From positions 11,719,692 to 11,783,691 of the forward strand of contig NC_037603.1 of assembly GCF_003073045.1 (NCBI RefSeq): DNA of 64,000 nt, in the 5' to 3' direction. Position numbers and translations under genes: made by a program. The stretch comes from Pomacea canaliculata. Taxonomy: Eukaryota; Mollusca; Gastropoda; Architaenioglossa; Ampullariidae. Shown here piece by piece: positions 1 to 14,100 of the stretch. Position 1 is the first letter of the stretch. Every line of letters starts with the position of its first letter. The notes under the pieces were generated by a model. That model saw only the letters and a list, made by a program, of their open reading frames with translations, did not search any database and was not told the origin of the DNA.

Positions 1-1280
1 AGCTGCCTCTGGTGAGATTGTTATACCTCTGTACACCACCAGGCGAGTCCACGTAGTCCCGTTGCTATGTGTACACCTGTTTGCACCTAAAATGTGAACC
101 TACTTGAGCCTGATTATTTTCCCATTGCTTCCTTGATTTGGAGGGAAAGTGCTTCCACCTAAACGCAGATCACTAATAGGCGGCAGGGGGTGGTGTGGTG
201 GGGAGGGGTGGGAAGGAAGATCCAAACTTTCCGGAGGAAAGCCCTGTGAACAGGTGTCACAGTCTAGAAACGGGATCTGAACCCTGGGATTCTTACTGAA
301 ATGGCGACATACTTATCTCCTACAGTGGCATATGACACAGCTAACTTTTCTTCTCGTGTGCAATGAACTGTTACCTTTCTGCTCGGTGTTTCGTCTAATT
401 TCCTAAAGTAAGAGAATGTGTGTTTTCATAGAAAAAAAAACCGGTATAGTTACAGGACAGACAACTAGATATGATTGTCAGGGAAGTGTCGGCTCTGCGT
501 GCATTACGAAGCCCAGAACATTTCTTGCGTAACATTCCTGCGACTGTCAACGGTCACCTGTGCCGTCCTTGTCTGAGTGAACAGCCGACATTTTTTTTTT
601 TTTTTTTTTATATATATCCTGTGGCGGGTAGGGGAAGGGGACCTTAAAAAAAGCTGAAGAAAATGCAAAATACATTTCTGTTTTGATCAGAAGATAAATA
701 TGGCGAGGTATTTTTAGCTTTATGTTCATCACGTCAAAAGGTGATCTCATATACATCTCAGCAAAACCGGTTTGAGGGAGGGTCCACTTGAGTCACTCGT
801 AAAGCTGCAGTGCGGACAAGAGCACTACAATGCACTTGGCCATTCTGTCGCCAACTGGTTGACAGGCTGATCGAATATGGGTTTTTCTGTGTGTGTAATA
901 TACACGCAATAATCATAAAGAAGAAATGATTGACTCACTTCTTGTGTGCGCGACTGCCCATCACTCAACAGACATGCACCTGCGCGCCACCTGAACATTG
1001 TGCTTTAATTGGCATGCCGACACATCGAAACATTTCAAGCTGACAAATTCATTTAATCTCCATTTATCACTCACTGATCGATCACCCTTCCACCGTTCTC
1101 TCTCTCTCTCATATCAAAAGACTGAGTGACCAGGTGTGCAGGTAAAAATTTATGGTTTGACAAATCATTGTTTCTTTGATAAAGCCCAACCTTCATCTAC
1201 TTCTTTACCGATCGAGGCTGACGCCCCTGCTATTATCTTGTAACCGCATCGAACTGCAGGTATCTTGCGAAAGAAGATGA
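1..1280. other. Upstream region, no gene seen
   Basis: I see no convincing coding exon on either strand here. The longest open frames are short and AT-biased. It holds a poly-T tract near 590-609 followed by a short TA run, and a CT-rich run near 1100-1111. It lies upstream of the GDPD5-like gene and may contain distal regulatory DNA. Confidence 0.5.
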
Positions 1281-1289
1281 AAGCCGGAA

Positions 1290-1454
1290 AGAAACGTTGG
1301 TCGTCATTCACGTCACGTAACCAGTAACCTTTGACCTCCACTCATTACATTCCATCATGGCGGTCGGTCGATGACTTCAGAGAAATGCACCTGTTACAGT
1401 CTTTCAGTACAAAACATATCATTTAGTTGGACTATCGCTGTGCCGTTACAAAAG
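1290..1454 (+). promoter_or_regulatory. Candidate promoter and non-coding first exon of the GDPD5-like gene
   Basis: This patch is richer in CpG than its surroundings. It contains a CRE-like ACGTCACGT stretch near 1310, and ATGGCGG (YY1-like, usually at or just after start sites) at 1357, which opens only a tiny reading frame. A good donor, AAAG|GTGGGT, follows at 1454/1455. A second ATGGCGG lies at 1520. The nearest downstream plus-strand gene is the GDPD5-like gene, so this may be its 5' non-coding exon. Inferred from motifs only; no transcript evidence. Confidence 0.3.
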
Positions 1455-3507
1455 GTGGGTCTCTAACCTCTAATTACAATATTTTTGTTGAAATTTATCC
1501 CTGGAAGAAAAGCCGAACAATGGCGGTGGAGGTGGTGACGACGCTACTGGCTACCGACTGACTACCGTGTGTGTGTAACAATGGAAACACCCCTCACTGG
1601 CATTCCACAACACTTTCTTGAATGAAAAGACACGATTTTTTGGCTGTTCTCGGACAATAAACACTGAAATTAGTGTATCTATCAAGGATAATGTTAGAGT
1701 CGCGAAAACACTTCAGTATCTGAACTAAATCAAGTGTTGTTTCATACGAAACTTCCTTATCACCTCACTGAATCACATTTTCACAAAAATTTTACAATCA
1801 AAGCAATCAAGTACAACAGTGGCTTATATTTAAGCTTCACGATATAATAACATTTGAACAGAATATAGTTTTCATTAAAGAATCGGAAGCAAGGTAAACA
1901 ATGGGTTTCGCCGGTTCGAACCGGTAACATTACAGTCAAGTAGTACAGACAGAAAGAAGGAAAAGATTATGAAACATGTCATTGCTGCTTTTAAAATGTC
2001 CTTTTAATAACAGACACACATACTCTCTCTACCTTATACACTGTAAGTTAATTGCTGGTGACAAATAGTTATATTAACAAGTAACAAGCCAGGTTCAGTA
2101 CAATATGAGTTACCAGTCAAAATTACTGAAAGATATGTTGGGAATGTATGACTAGAAATTTAACATAACATGGCCACATTGGAGAACCTTCAGGAGTGAA
2201 GTCATTGTAAACTGGAGGAGCTTCAGTTAATAGCTCATTTTGTGAGAATAATGAAGGATGCATATCAAGCATGCAAAGAAAAATGACTACCGCAACCACT
2301 GCACTGTTCATAGCTAACCTTGTTTCACGTTGAGCCAGATTTCATAACCTTCAGCTCTCTCCTTATTAAAATAATCATGACCATTTGGATGGCTTTTGAG
2401 TAGTAAATTGTTTCAAATGGTACAACAAATTTTAAAGTATTCACATCTGTTTTTTCCTGGAAATTTGTATTACCCTGACGGTCTATCTTTCCCAAAGAAG
2501 TTTTCAGGAAATGAGCCTCATCATATCCTTTTCATTACCAAATTTATTTTGTCTGGTGGATAAGTGGTTTTAAACTCACTAGAAAAAAATAGGTCATTCC
2601 TGAACATCTTGTTGCTTCAAAGTTATGAGTAACTAGATAGAACTGTATTTCTGGATAATTACAAATGATGCATCAGTGAGAGTTAAGTTAGGACCTCTGG
2701 TTCTCTTGTAGTTTGTGTTATTTAGTGCTATATAAGCTTGAGGTAAAGACAGCAAGATCAAACTATGTTTTCCTGGAGCCATTCTGGTTGGTATTAACCT
2801 TTGTGAGCCTTTGATAGTGAAATGATTTTTGTAGATTGTAATATTTAATATTTTAATGGTAACTTCCTCATATCTTGGATGTTTTATAGATAATATTTGA
2901 GTTGAAAAGGGATTTTACCATCACCAAAATAATGTAGACTATTAAATTTGCTTCAAGAACAGACGGCATTTAAGGAGAAGGCTGTTTTGAAATATAGCAT
3001 ATTTGTTAATCAAGTTGATTTTATTTTTTTTATTTATATAGTGTGATATATCTATATAGAAATAGTGTTCCAAATATTTGCATGCAAGTAGTTCAAATGC
3101 TACTGTCATTTAGAATGCCAGCATATTTGTCGCAAATTGAGTCTTTTTCTAAGCTTTATATAGGTGGATTTTTTTTATGAATATAATAAATTAAAGTGGC
3201 AAGGTAGATTTTGTTTGTTATATGCTTTCTTCGATTGCTGTATGGAAGAAATGTGTTATTAGGTTACCTACATCCTGGGAGGAAAAATAGTACAAGTTAC
3301 TTTAGCTTCCCTTATGTCTTATTGACAAGTTATAGCTTTAGATCAGGTATAGTTACCTAGTGAGTTAGATGTTATGACAGGAGACAGAAGCAAGCCCTTA
3401 CTTTATATGGTTGAATCATATTGCACAAAAGTGGTCTTCAGGAAAGATCCAAGGTTAGAGTAAGGAAACATTTATGCTTGGCCAATATTTAGCACATTTT
3501 TTAAAAG

Positions 3508-3577
3508 AAAAAAACCCCAGTAAACAAGAGTGTTGCAAGTTTGTATATTTGCAACACTTTGTTTACTGGTTTTTTTC
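3508..3577. repeat. Near-perfect inverted repeat (hairpin)
   Basis: Arms of about 28 bases (roughly 3508-3537 and 3548-3577) pair with one or two mismatches around a loop of about 10 bases. Each arm carries the core CAGTAAACA or its complement TGTTTACTG. It could be a tiny palindromic transposon remnant or a transcribed hairpin. It lies upstream of the coding exons of the GDPD5-like gene. Confidence 0.6.
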
Positions 3578-6435
3578 CCCAATGGTCACAGGCTGTGAAT
3601 TATGAAACAAGCAGCTGTTGCTCCATGCTTTGCAAGTAATCCTGTGTAGCTTGATTGAATGATCCAGTCTTATTTATGATCTTTGCCTTCAATAATTATA
3701 GCCAGTATATGCCTGTGTTGCAAAAGCACAAGTTGGTGAAAATGTGTACATCAGAACATAATCATATTGTTTTGTAAGATGTGACAGAAAACCACATCTT
3801 TGTGTTTGTTATTCCCATGCATATGGCTTAGTTTATGATGGGCCTTTTATTCTAGATAACACCTTTCTTTCATTCGTATATGCTTGCTTGATGGGAGATT
3901 AGTGTCCCAGGCTTTCTATTGGCTCTTCTGTTTTTAGTGTTCGGGGAGTATTTAAAATACAGCATTTAACCAGAGCCGACTTGAATATTCTATATAGACT
4001 GCTACCCCATCTGGAAGTGATAACTTCTTATCTTTTCACCCACTTCCTTTTTCATGCCTTCTGTTATTTGCATCTTGTTCGTAGTCTGGAGCAGCAACCC
4101 ACATGTTTAGCAAATGTTGCATTTTGGTGGAATTTAACAAAACTTCATACACAAGCAGCTACTCCGTCTCTTTTGTTCTGGGATTGTTTTGCTGCCACAT
4201 TTCAAGTGCTTACATCCTTTCTTCAAAAAGTTACTTATTCCATCTTCTTTCGCCATTTTCTTATTCAAATAAATAAAATCTATGGTTGTACATCCTGAAG
4301 TACTAGGAATGGTCTCCCTGAACTCTTTCAGACATCACCCACAGAGACAGTATACTCTGGTTGGTTTGTATCTCAGCTCCTACCTACCTCTTCGTTTTTT
4401 TGTTTTGTTAATTTTTTCTGGATGTGACACCTGTTCATAAGAATTACCATTGGAGGTGACATTCATGTCCTCTGGACAAGACTTTAACATCCTTATGGAA
4501 AATACTTAGAGCTTCTAATGTCCTTATCTTGTACCACTGATATTTGTTCCTTATTCTCTTGATATGTTTGTATTTAAATACCTGCTTATATGGAACATTG
4601 TTCTTTTGGAGAGACCACAAACTAAAAGCCCATGCTTTCTACGCCCTCTGTTAAATGTATAAATGTATTTGAACACTGAAAATGCATGGAGTCAAGGCTT
4701 GCCATATCAAGTAGAAGCAAATGGGGCTTGACTGTTGTAAGCTGCTTGTAAGTTGATATTTTATAATTAGTATGCTTCTAAGTAAAATATATTGTACTGC
4801 AGGGTATTGGTGCAACAGTTTTTGATGGTAAAAATATTTATTATATCGCAGTACATCTCACATTTTGTCATCCACAGTTTTTATTTTCATATTGACATAA
4901 CTGAAAATTTGGTGAGAAACTTCAAAAATTCTAAATTTTTGACATTAAGCATCAATGAAAATTTTCTTTCATATTTACTAACGTTTCATTTTCTAAAACA
5001 AAATTGTGCTACCTGGCTAGACAGAACACAAAAGTGCCACCCACCCTTTTTGTATCCTGTTCACATTTGGTAACTTATTGCAAAAGGAAATGATGAACAT
5101 TTTTGCTTAAGTTTTTCCTTTTAAACCCAAGTGTAAGCATGTGCATATGCAGACATCCCTTCTCTAACCCCTCTAAGAGAGAGAAGAAAATTCCACTTCA
5201 GAGAAGTGCACCTTTAAGCTTTCCTTGCACGTTGCCATCCGCCAAGAGGAAGAGGAAGTGGAGTAAAATTAAGGCTTGATTAAAATCAGGATTTCACTTA
5301 CAAATAAAAATGTCTGTAATGTTTTCAGTGCACATTATGAATATAATAATACATCTCCATGCATGTAAGATAGTCTTAGTGCAGGCGGAAGTTAAAATCT
5401 TATTGCATTCATCTCAGGAACATACTACTTTCGCTGTTTTCCAAAAGTGAAACACTTCTGACTGAGCTGTTTTTGAGAGACAATTTTAGGGTTCAAAACA
5501 GGTCAGTCCAAACTAAGTGGCTTATTAGAGGAAGGAAGGTCAGATGGAGTTCTCAGTAGTTGAGTGTGTGGCTCACTTGAACGATTGCTTCAAGTGACGT
5601 CTGACATCAGGATAGTTTTTCAAATACTAGAAATAAGCTGTGTGTCTCATTTACATTTCCTAGCTGTTGACACTCATATCAGAAATAAGATTTTCACTTA
5701 ATGACATTATTGGTAAGACTTGTGGCTGCAGTTTGAGGTCTAATACCTTTCATCTTTTGTACAAAGGATGATATTAAGGTTTTCCCTCTCAGACTTACTC
5801 TTTTGCTGTTCACAACAAAAGATAAACTTTTTCAAAAGGAAAAACCGTCATAAAGTTAATTTTAAAATCTTAGTTTTATGAACCACCATTTTAAATATTT
5901 TTAATTGTTTATGTGTAAAATGAATAAAAATGCCTACATACATAAATGCAAATATAACATGTATATCAGTCTTAAGTAATAAATGCATAAACTGCAGTTT
6001 TAAAAAAAAACTAGTTTGAAAGACGTGTGAAGGACTACCAATCAGCATCATTTTCTGCAAGCAAGTTCATTCATTCCTGTTTATTTGTGTTTACTCCGGA
6101 AGAACCTTGGCTTTTATCAGATCATTTACTGCAAAGATCCTCGGCAGACTCTTCAGCTTGAGCTGCTCATATTACTGATAACAGCACCACAGGAAATATT
6201 ACTTGAGTAAGATTGCTGTACTTGAAGGTGTAATATGAGGAACTCTTAAGCCAGTCCTACTTTGAAAAAATAAGTTTATCTAGTGACAGCTAAATAAATA
6301 TACTCTCCAGGAAGGTCATTCTGTGTGATTAGTAGTTGAGAACATTATTAACTAATTGTACATACATTCTGCATCATACATTCTATTCTTTCTTTGTTCA
6401 GGATTAATACGATGAAAGAAAACTTCCGTATATCA

Positions 6436-6500
6436 TTTTTGTAAAGCACTCTGATCAAATCATTAGAAAAGAGCTATATAAATCATTATTATTAAAAATC
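6436..6500 (+). repeat. SINE/LINE-like 3' tail with ATT repeat
   Basis: The stretch reads like TGTAAAGCACTCTGATCAAA, then AAAAGAGCTATATAAAT and an ATT-rich tail. A clearly related copy occurs at 56361-56432 in the same orientation, and a looser one near 8368-8430. This pattern (TGTAAAGCGCTTTGA ... GCTATATAAAT ... ATT repeats) is typical of the 3' end of a retroposon family. Confidence 0.5.
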
Positions 6501-6973
6501 ATCTAATCAAATAATCACTTTGTGTATTTCTGCTTTTGCTTGTATGACTTGAAGTATATTTCCCTAATAAATAGTACTGACTGATTGGCCAGACTTATTC
6601 TATGTAGCCAACATGACATTGATTTGGTTACTTCATATTCACTAGCCTGGAATGCTGCCAACACACCAGTAGTTCACAAGTTCACAGGTTCTAAAGGTAT
6701 TACACAAACTCTTTCTTGAACTTGTACAACCCCTCCTTGTCCAGAGTAATTGTTTGCTGCTTCTGTTGAGCTGTAAAGATGACACTCATACACAAGGCTT
6801 TTGCCAAGTGCAGCACTTACCAACAACAGCCATTCAGGCTTTGCCCACTCTTATGCTCCTTATTCTCCTTGAGGTGCAAGAGCATTTCAGGGCATGCCAC
6901 AATAAAAAGAGCACTGGCTTGTTCATTGTTCCCCCACCCCATTCTAAATGCGGCTTTAATTTCTGTACTGCAG

Positions 6974-7087
6974 GCAGGAAATCAGACACAAAGAAGGGGC
7001 CAGAAAATGACGTGAAGTCTGTCAAGTTGTGTAAAGGGTGCCTAAAGCAGCCAGAAGGAAATAAAAGTGAAAAAGCAAGGCAACAAG
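6974..7087 (+). other. Possible upstream exon of the GDPD5-like gene
   Basis: A CTGCAG acceptor precedes position 6974 and a CAACAAG|GTATGT donor follows 7087. One frame is open across it, reading a Lys-rich peptide with a CKGC motif. Its exit phase (one base) joins in frame to the next exon at 8142. However, the downstream ATG at 8192 aligns with the usual start of GDPD5 proteins, so this piece is either 5' UTR or an alternative N-terminus. The support is splice signals and phase only. Confidence 0.35.
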
Positions 7088-8191
7088 GTATGTCAAAGAA
7101 AGTTGCAGCTAGACATCAATTGAAATGCAATGCAATATCAGTTGCCAGACATTTTTAGTGGCTTGGCTGTCCTGCAAGAAAACGGGGGTGGGTGGGTGAT
7201 GTGATGAAGATTTCATCCTTGAACAAGGTTGGTTAGTGTATTTGTGGCCTTTGTTCTCTGTCGTGGATAGGTGCATAGTGAAATAAACTTGATCACCCCT
7301 TCCTCCCCTCTGATAATTGAGAATGTCAGAAATGATGTATTATGTAGGCTGTCAATGTGGCGTGTCCCCACATTCCCAGCTGGGGGAAAGGGGGATCCCT
7401 TTTGACAAGGTAGAACGCAGGAATTTTGGGGTTCGGCAATGGCAAGCAACAGGTAAGCAAGTAATATGTTAGGCATGTTAGTTGGTCTCTCGCCAGATTG
7501 ACAAGCAGCCTGTTTTCAAAAGAAGAAACTGGATACACTGTGATGCTTAGCTGCTGGTCTAAGCATAGTGAAGATGCGGCTGTCATTTCTTCATGTCGTG
7601 ATTTAAAGTGGTTTGTTGTATCTAGCCCTTGAGTTGTGTACGATGGCTGTTCAGACAGTGATATTTTGTGGTAAGTCCTGCATTGGACATGTCCAGCAGG
7701 AAGTACAAATAAATTGAACTGTGCATCTTAATTAATTTTTTAGTCCTTTCATAATGATTACTACTGACTGCATTCTTCTGTTTACATTTCCTCATCCATT
7801 CTGAAATGAAGCACCTTAAGATTGTAAATAGTTTGCTAGGATAAAATGCTCCTGTCATGGTAGGAAAAAAATTAGGCTTCTTGTTGTTTGTGATTGAAAG
7901 AGTAATATTTGCAGTTAGTAGCTAAAATAGTCATGGCCATAGCTTACTTATTTAAAGAGTGCATGTAGTAGGAGAATAAAGAGCATTTGTGACTGACTGT
8001 TTGAATTGTTACCTTTGTGACTGACTTTGCAGTTATGCTTGTTGAATTATTGTTATTATTTTTTATCTTTTTTTTTTGCTAAAGTCTCCAACCTGCACTA
8101 TGTGTGGGTTAAACTTAATGCCAGATGTGCTTTTATTTTAGAGGCACCTAACTGCAACGGGAAGCAGACAGCATCTATAATGAAAGGGAAG

Positions 8192-11100
8192 ATGACTGTG
8201 TCTCATTCCAAGTTCCAGTACTACAGACACAACTATTGCCTTATATGTATGACTGGGCTGCTTGGCTGCAGATGGCATCGTTATCAGCAGTCCACACGTG
8301 ACAACAGAAAGGTAAACTGCCAATTTTGAAATTTGACAAGAGCCACTAATCGAATGAAGTCCTTTGTGTATGCATTTGTGTAAAGTGCTTTAAGTCTGCC
8401 TTTGGTGGTGGGGAACATGCTATATAAAGGAACAGTATGTCCAACAGTTCAGGTGAGTTCTGTCAGGTAGAGACAGAGAAGGTTTTACACTTTGTTCTGT
8501 TCTCTGTAATCTTGTCCTGGTCCTGATGGCTAGGTAATGGGACATGCTTTACTAGTGTAAGATATTGCTTTTCTACAGCAGGGCTCAATATCTGATAAGT
8601 CAACGATCAAAGTTCCTTGACCTACCTGGTCAAAGAGAGAGCCATGAGTGACAATCTACTTGCAGGGCTCTCGTTTGTTGTTCTCTGCTAGACATTAGAC
8701 ACAGCAAGGTTGGGGTATCTAGATGGATCCACACTTTGATAAGTTAGAACCAAGCAGAAATAGACAGACAACACTAGTCCAAACCTGCATATGTGGCGAA
8801 CTATTTGTTCATGTTAACTTCTGTGTTGGTGGCTGGATGCATGTCTCTAGTCATTATATTTGGTGGTGACTGTTGATCTCCATGCTTATATTCTTATAAG
8901 TTGTATGCTGGCTTCTTGAAATGCAAAGGCTGCTGTGTTAGTGCAGACTCTATGGACAGTATGTGTTGGTGTTAAATAGATGCATATGTGGAGGGCACTG
9001 CGTATCACTATTGAGCAAGATGCGCAGGTACAGGCGAGTGTGTAATGGTATTGACCTAGTTCAAAGGTAGAGGTCATTATGAATTGATGTTGATCAGGTG
9101 CACATAAATAGGTTGGTGTTGGTGCTGACTGGGTACAAGTTGTGTGCTGCATGCTGTCTTGGTGTTTGTCCTGGCACTGACTTGTTGCAAGTGCAGCTTT
9201 AACAGAACAGGTTTTCTGAAAGGTGAACCTGATATTGGAATTTTCTCCTTGCACAACAGGGTTTTTCCTAGTCTCATCACTTTCCTCTCCTCCTTTTAAA
9301 CAAAAAATGCTGAGCATGGTTTTGTAACTCATCATTACAAGGTGTTGCAGCAAAACCAGCATCAGGTACAAGAGGGCAAACAAAAAAAGTAATATGATAC
9401 GGAGAATGTAAATGGTGGTATGTTTACTCAGCTTTTTAAAAATTCCTGACGTAGTTAATGATAATCATCTTAATAGGTGATTTGTATAGTGCATCCTTCT
9501 AAGCTGCTGCACACTTAGCACAAAAGAATCTCATTTGTCTTCCTCTGTTACACTTTTTTTTTCTCTCTCTCACACACACACACCCAAAAAAAAAAAAAAA
9601 AAAACACATACACATGGCAAGCAGAACATAATAAAACACAAAGACAATAATCGTGTGAATCATTCTGTTAAGAGAAAGGTTAGTGGAAGACTGGAGTTTT
9701 TCAGCCAGATATGAAGTTTTCACAAGATGTTTATGAACTGTAATTTACTCATACATTTCATTATTTGTTGTGTGGGAATAGATAATTCATAACTCAGGGT
9801 GAGGTCATGGAGGCTCTAGATTGGTATCTCCATGGTTATCAAGCAGGGAGATGAGACCTGATTTAAGGTCCATCTTGTTGACAACTTTATCGGGGAACCT
9901 TGTCTGTTAGAAAACACTGGCAGAGGATGAGAAAGTTCAAAGCATTTAATCAACCAAAAAAAAAAAAAAAGTTTAAAGACACAGGTAAGGGAAAACAGTC
10001 CAGCACAATGAAAAGGATCCACCAAGAAGCACAGGTCAAGCAATTAACAATAAATCTAAATATGTGGTTGCAACAACAACCCCCGTACCCACAGTCATTT
10101 GAGTGAAATGAGAGGATACAAGAAAAACATTTCACAATGTGAAGGTTATTGAAAAAAATGAAAATCGCTGCTTTTAAATATAATGTGGTGACTTCAAAGG
10201 AATAAAAGATGCGACTTGATTTCTATGAACTGATTTAGAAAGTAATATTTGCAGGAAACAAAGGAATTTGCTATCTGAGCATTAAAGACACAGAAACTAG
10301 GGATTTTGTGATGGAGCTAATAGCCTCAGACTTAGCAGCAACAAAGCAAATCTTTCATGGCATCATTATTTGCTTCTCTGTAGTTTCCGTGGTACTTGTT
10401 TCTTGGGGGAGTTCTATCAGAAGATGTTTTGTGCATAAAGAGGCTCCTTGAAGTGTGACCAGAAAACTTGGCAAGTCTTCACATGACTACTCACAAGATT
10501 GCTTTGAAGCCTAATAATGTTTTTGTTGGGCACTTAAGCTTCTGGGGCAAATTATTGAAGATGCTGGCTTAGAAGAAGATATTTACCTTGAGAACCAGAT
10601 GGATCTTTATGTTATCCAGGGAGATTATAATCATAACTTACATAGGAGAAAGCTATTTTGTAGGGGTTTATTTGGGGGATTGTTTTTGTTTTGGGGTCAT
10701 TTTCTTTGTTCTGCTTTCCTAGGAGGAAATAATTCCAAAGTCATGTTATCAAGTTGCATTGTACTCCTCAGTGCTTAAGTTAAGAAGTGAACATCACCTA
10801 ACACTTATAGTATACAAAAAAAAATATGAAGTCTTCATATGTGTACAAAGGACATTGTTCTCTCTTACATCACTTCTCACCTGTGCATGAGTACAAAGAA
10901 CCATTGTACTGTCTCATACAAACCCTTTCTTGCCCCAGAATGTGTTCATTCATCAAAAAAAAACATTCACTTAAGAAAAGTGTTAGAGTCGATAAGCTTT
11001 TATTAGGCAAAAAGGTGAACTAGAACAATTTTTTTTAAATGTAATGGAGATTTACATTGAGACTACCCCAACAAGATGAGGTTTCCAGTTGTCAAGAAAG

Positions 11101-14100
11101 AACATTTTTTCCTGCAAGAACACATCTTTTCATGGATTGTCCTATCCAACAATCAACAGTAAATACCTCATGTCTCATGTTGAACATGATGTTCATAAAA
11201 GGAATAATACATCTGTTGTTGCTGTTGATGTTGTTATTAAGTAATCTCGTAGCAGTTTATCAAGAAGCAAAAAGGATGTTAAAGAGAGACACATACTAAG
11301 GATCACCTCACTGTTGTTTAGTACATGACGTGGTGTTAGGATCAGACATCTTGCTTAGATGTGGGCTTCATTCAGGCAGCTTTTTTCATTTTTCTATTGT
11401 CCTTGTGTCCCTTCCCCTACAGCTGATTGTGTTTAGGCCTGCCATTAATCTAAAACAGCTGTGAAATAGAGGAGTGTGAGTAAGATGTTTGTAACTGCAT
11501 ATTTGTGAGCAGTTTCTCTTGGAAGGATTTGCAAGCATCAACAGAAATACACAGGAAATCAAATTAAAATAAGAAAATTACATTTTAGAGACATGCTAGC
11601 AAATATTTGTGAAGGGAAATCTGAGTCCGTCCTTTGCTGATGCTGCCTATAAAACTTGTCAAACATTCATTTGTTTAGTCTGCTTCTTTATTATAACTTT
11701 GATATCTAAAAATTGCTGATGTCTGCATCCACAAACTCCTTTCTGTTGTTAATCCTTACTGCACACAAAGTATGTGGACATAGTGGCCCGTTTACCATCA
11801 GTCTTTAGTGTTAGTCCCTTACATACACATGAACACACACACATGCTCATATGTATTCAGGCATATATGTTTTATATATATATTAATATACACACACATA
11901 AACACATGCACTGAGGAAGAGCTATGAAAGAGAAAATGCTGGTAGAAACAAGCAGGTCTAGCGTTTTTACTGTAAATACTGTATGAAGACCAGAACTAGA
12001 AACCAAAGAAAAAGACAAGAACTTGAAACCTTTGCAGAGCAAGTTGCTTTACAAGCACACATGGCATCAATCTGAACAGCAGCGTGTTACCTTAGATGCA
12101 TGGCAAGACTTTCTGTAAACCTTTTGGAATAACTTTGACGTCAATGCGTTTCTTTTGTTACAGAGAGACACATTGTGGTTTGCTGTTTTGGCAGTGGTGT
12201 TTCTCTACATCTTATTTTATTTCTACTTTTGGCTAATAGCAGATAACGACTATAATGACTTGGAATGGTGAGATGGTCTTTTGTGAATAAATAAATATGT
12301 GGAGGGGTGTGTGTGTGTGTTGCATGCATAGATAATGCCTTGAAATTGTCAAGAGTTAGGAGAAAGAAACTCTTCCCCTTCTACCCCATTTCCCTTTAAG
12401 TTTCATGAACTGATTCTTTGAACAATGTTTCTGTCAGTTTTAAGTACACCATTCAATTGGCTGTAATCAGTATGTCTTTTATTTTTCACACTAGGATTCT
12501 CTAAAGAAAAAAAAAGTTAGAGGGTATAAATTCATAGGGTTTTTTTCTTATCCCTGTATCTATTCCCACAACAGGTTTTGTTTTGTCGTGGTTTTTTTTT
12601 TTTTTTTTTTTTTTTTTTGTTTGTTTTTGTTTTTGCTGAACAAAAAAGCTACTTGTACTGGAATCCAAACTGTAAATACTACACAAAAAAGCAAATATTT
12701 TAAAAGCCTTAGCATGACCTTTTATAAAGAGATGATGAAGTACATGGATATGAAAGATAAAGTGCTGGGTCTTGTATCTTACTGGTCTGTAGTCATTCCC
12801 AATTTCCAAGGTACATGGAATCTCCTTCCTCATGAGCCATCAGGTTTTGGCTCCCCTGCTAATGAAACACATGAAAGTATTATATTTGTATTATTCTGTT
12901 AGCAAGGGCTAAGTTATTTTCCCATCTTTTCTTTTGCCTTTCATCCCCACCTCTATTTATGCAGAAAAATATGTGAGTAGAAAAGGTTTTCTGTTCTCTC
13001 TCACCTGTAAGAGGAGATGACTGAAGGAGAAAACCTCTTACTTTCGGTCCTGTTTGTAGTAGAAAGGGAGAATGCTGGGCATGTCCTCCTTTCTTTGTGG
13101 TCCAGAGGGGTTATTATCAGCAAGAAAGGCTTTTTGGCTGGTGCTAGTCTCTTATCTATATTGCTTTGCTAAGATGAAGTTGAAGAAGAATGGGGAAAAC
13201 ATGGGGCAAGCAGGTGAAGTCTTTATGAACGTTGGCTGCTGTCTACAGCAGTAAAGTTTATTCACTTTACAGACATCAGTAGTCTTTGCAGGGTAGTGAA
13301 ATAGGAGAGATAAGCTTTGTAGCACGAAAGAGTGTTATCACATCATAAACTGGTGTCATTGTAATTTCAGGTTTATGTTTGGAAAGCTGAAGAAGTGGGT
13401 GCCGTGGTACAAGATCATGTTAGCTCTTGTGTGCACAACCTTTTCCTACTTTGTCTTGCTCATGGTGAGATGTCTAACAGTTGTTTGAATGACTATATGC
13501 TGTCATTGTTTAAATGTGTTGTAATGATTGAATGAGTTGTCATTGTATTGAGGAGGTTAACACAAGTTTTTATAAATTTATTCACTGCAAGCTCTACATA
13601 TTTGAGTAAATGTTAAATCTTTTATTTTAAATTGTCTTCAAAATTTACTTATCCATGAGCAAGGAGCAGTTTACAGTTCATATTGACATGCACTTCCAGT
13701 TCACCATTTCATGTACATTTGCACAATATTATTGATGGTAGCTCATCTAAAAATGCAGAACACTTGTCCTAGCACACTAGCCATCAACTAAAGTGGACAT
13801 GATGTATCCTCACTACTTCAGCCATAGCGGCATCTTTTCTAAAGATCTGAAGAACTCTTGTGCTAAATATCATTACAAACTCTTAAAACAATTCTGCTTA
13901 CTTTTATTTATTATACCAGTCAAATAAAATGCTAATCCATTTTCTAATACTTTCTTTACTTCTTTTCGTCTATTGAGTCAATAGTTCGATTATAGTCTAT
14001 TGACTAGTCTGTCTGGTTGTCTTCCTCAGCAGATTTATAACCCTCTTTATATTTACTGTTTGTTCCTTGATTTCTTTTTGTGTCTTCAGTGTTTGTCTTT

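Noticed and set aside
1911-1924. Palindrome CCGGTTCGAACCGG resembling a tRNA B-box
   Set aside because: No A-box, no cloverleaf in the preceding 70 bases; treated as a chance palindrome.
3981-4298. 105-codon plus-strand open frame
   Set aside because: Hydrophobic composition from T-rich DNA, no splice or family support, upstream of GDPD5-like coding exons.
8886-9383. 165-codon minus-strand open frame
   Set aside because: Lies in a GDPD5-like intron, low-complexity CA/AC-rich composition (TPTHT, HQHQ-like stretches), no recognisable family.
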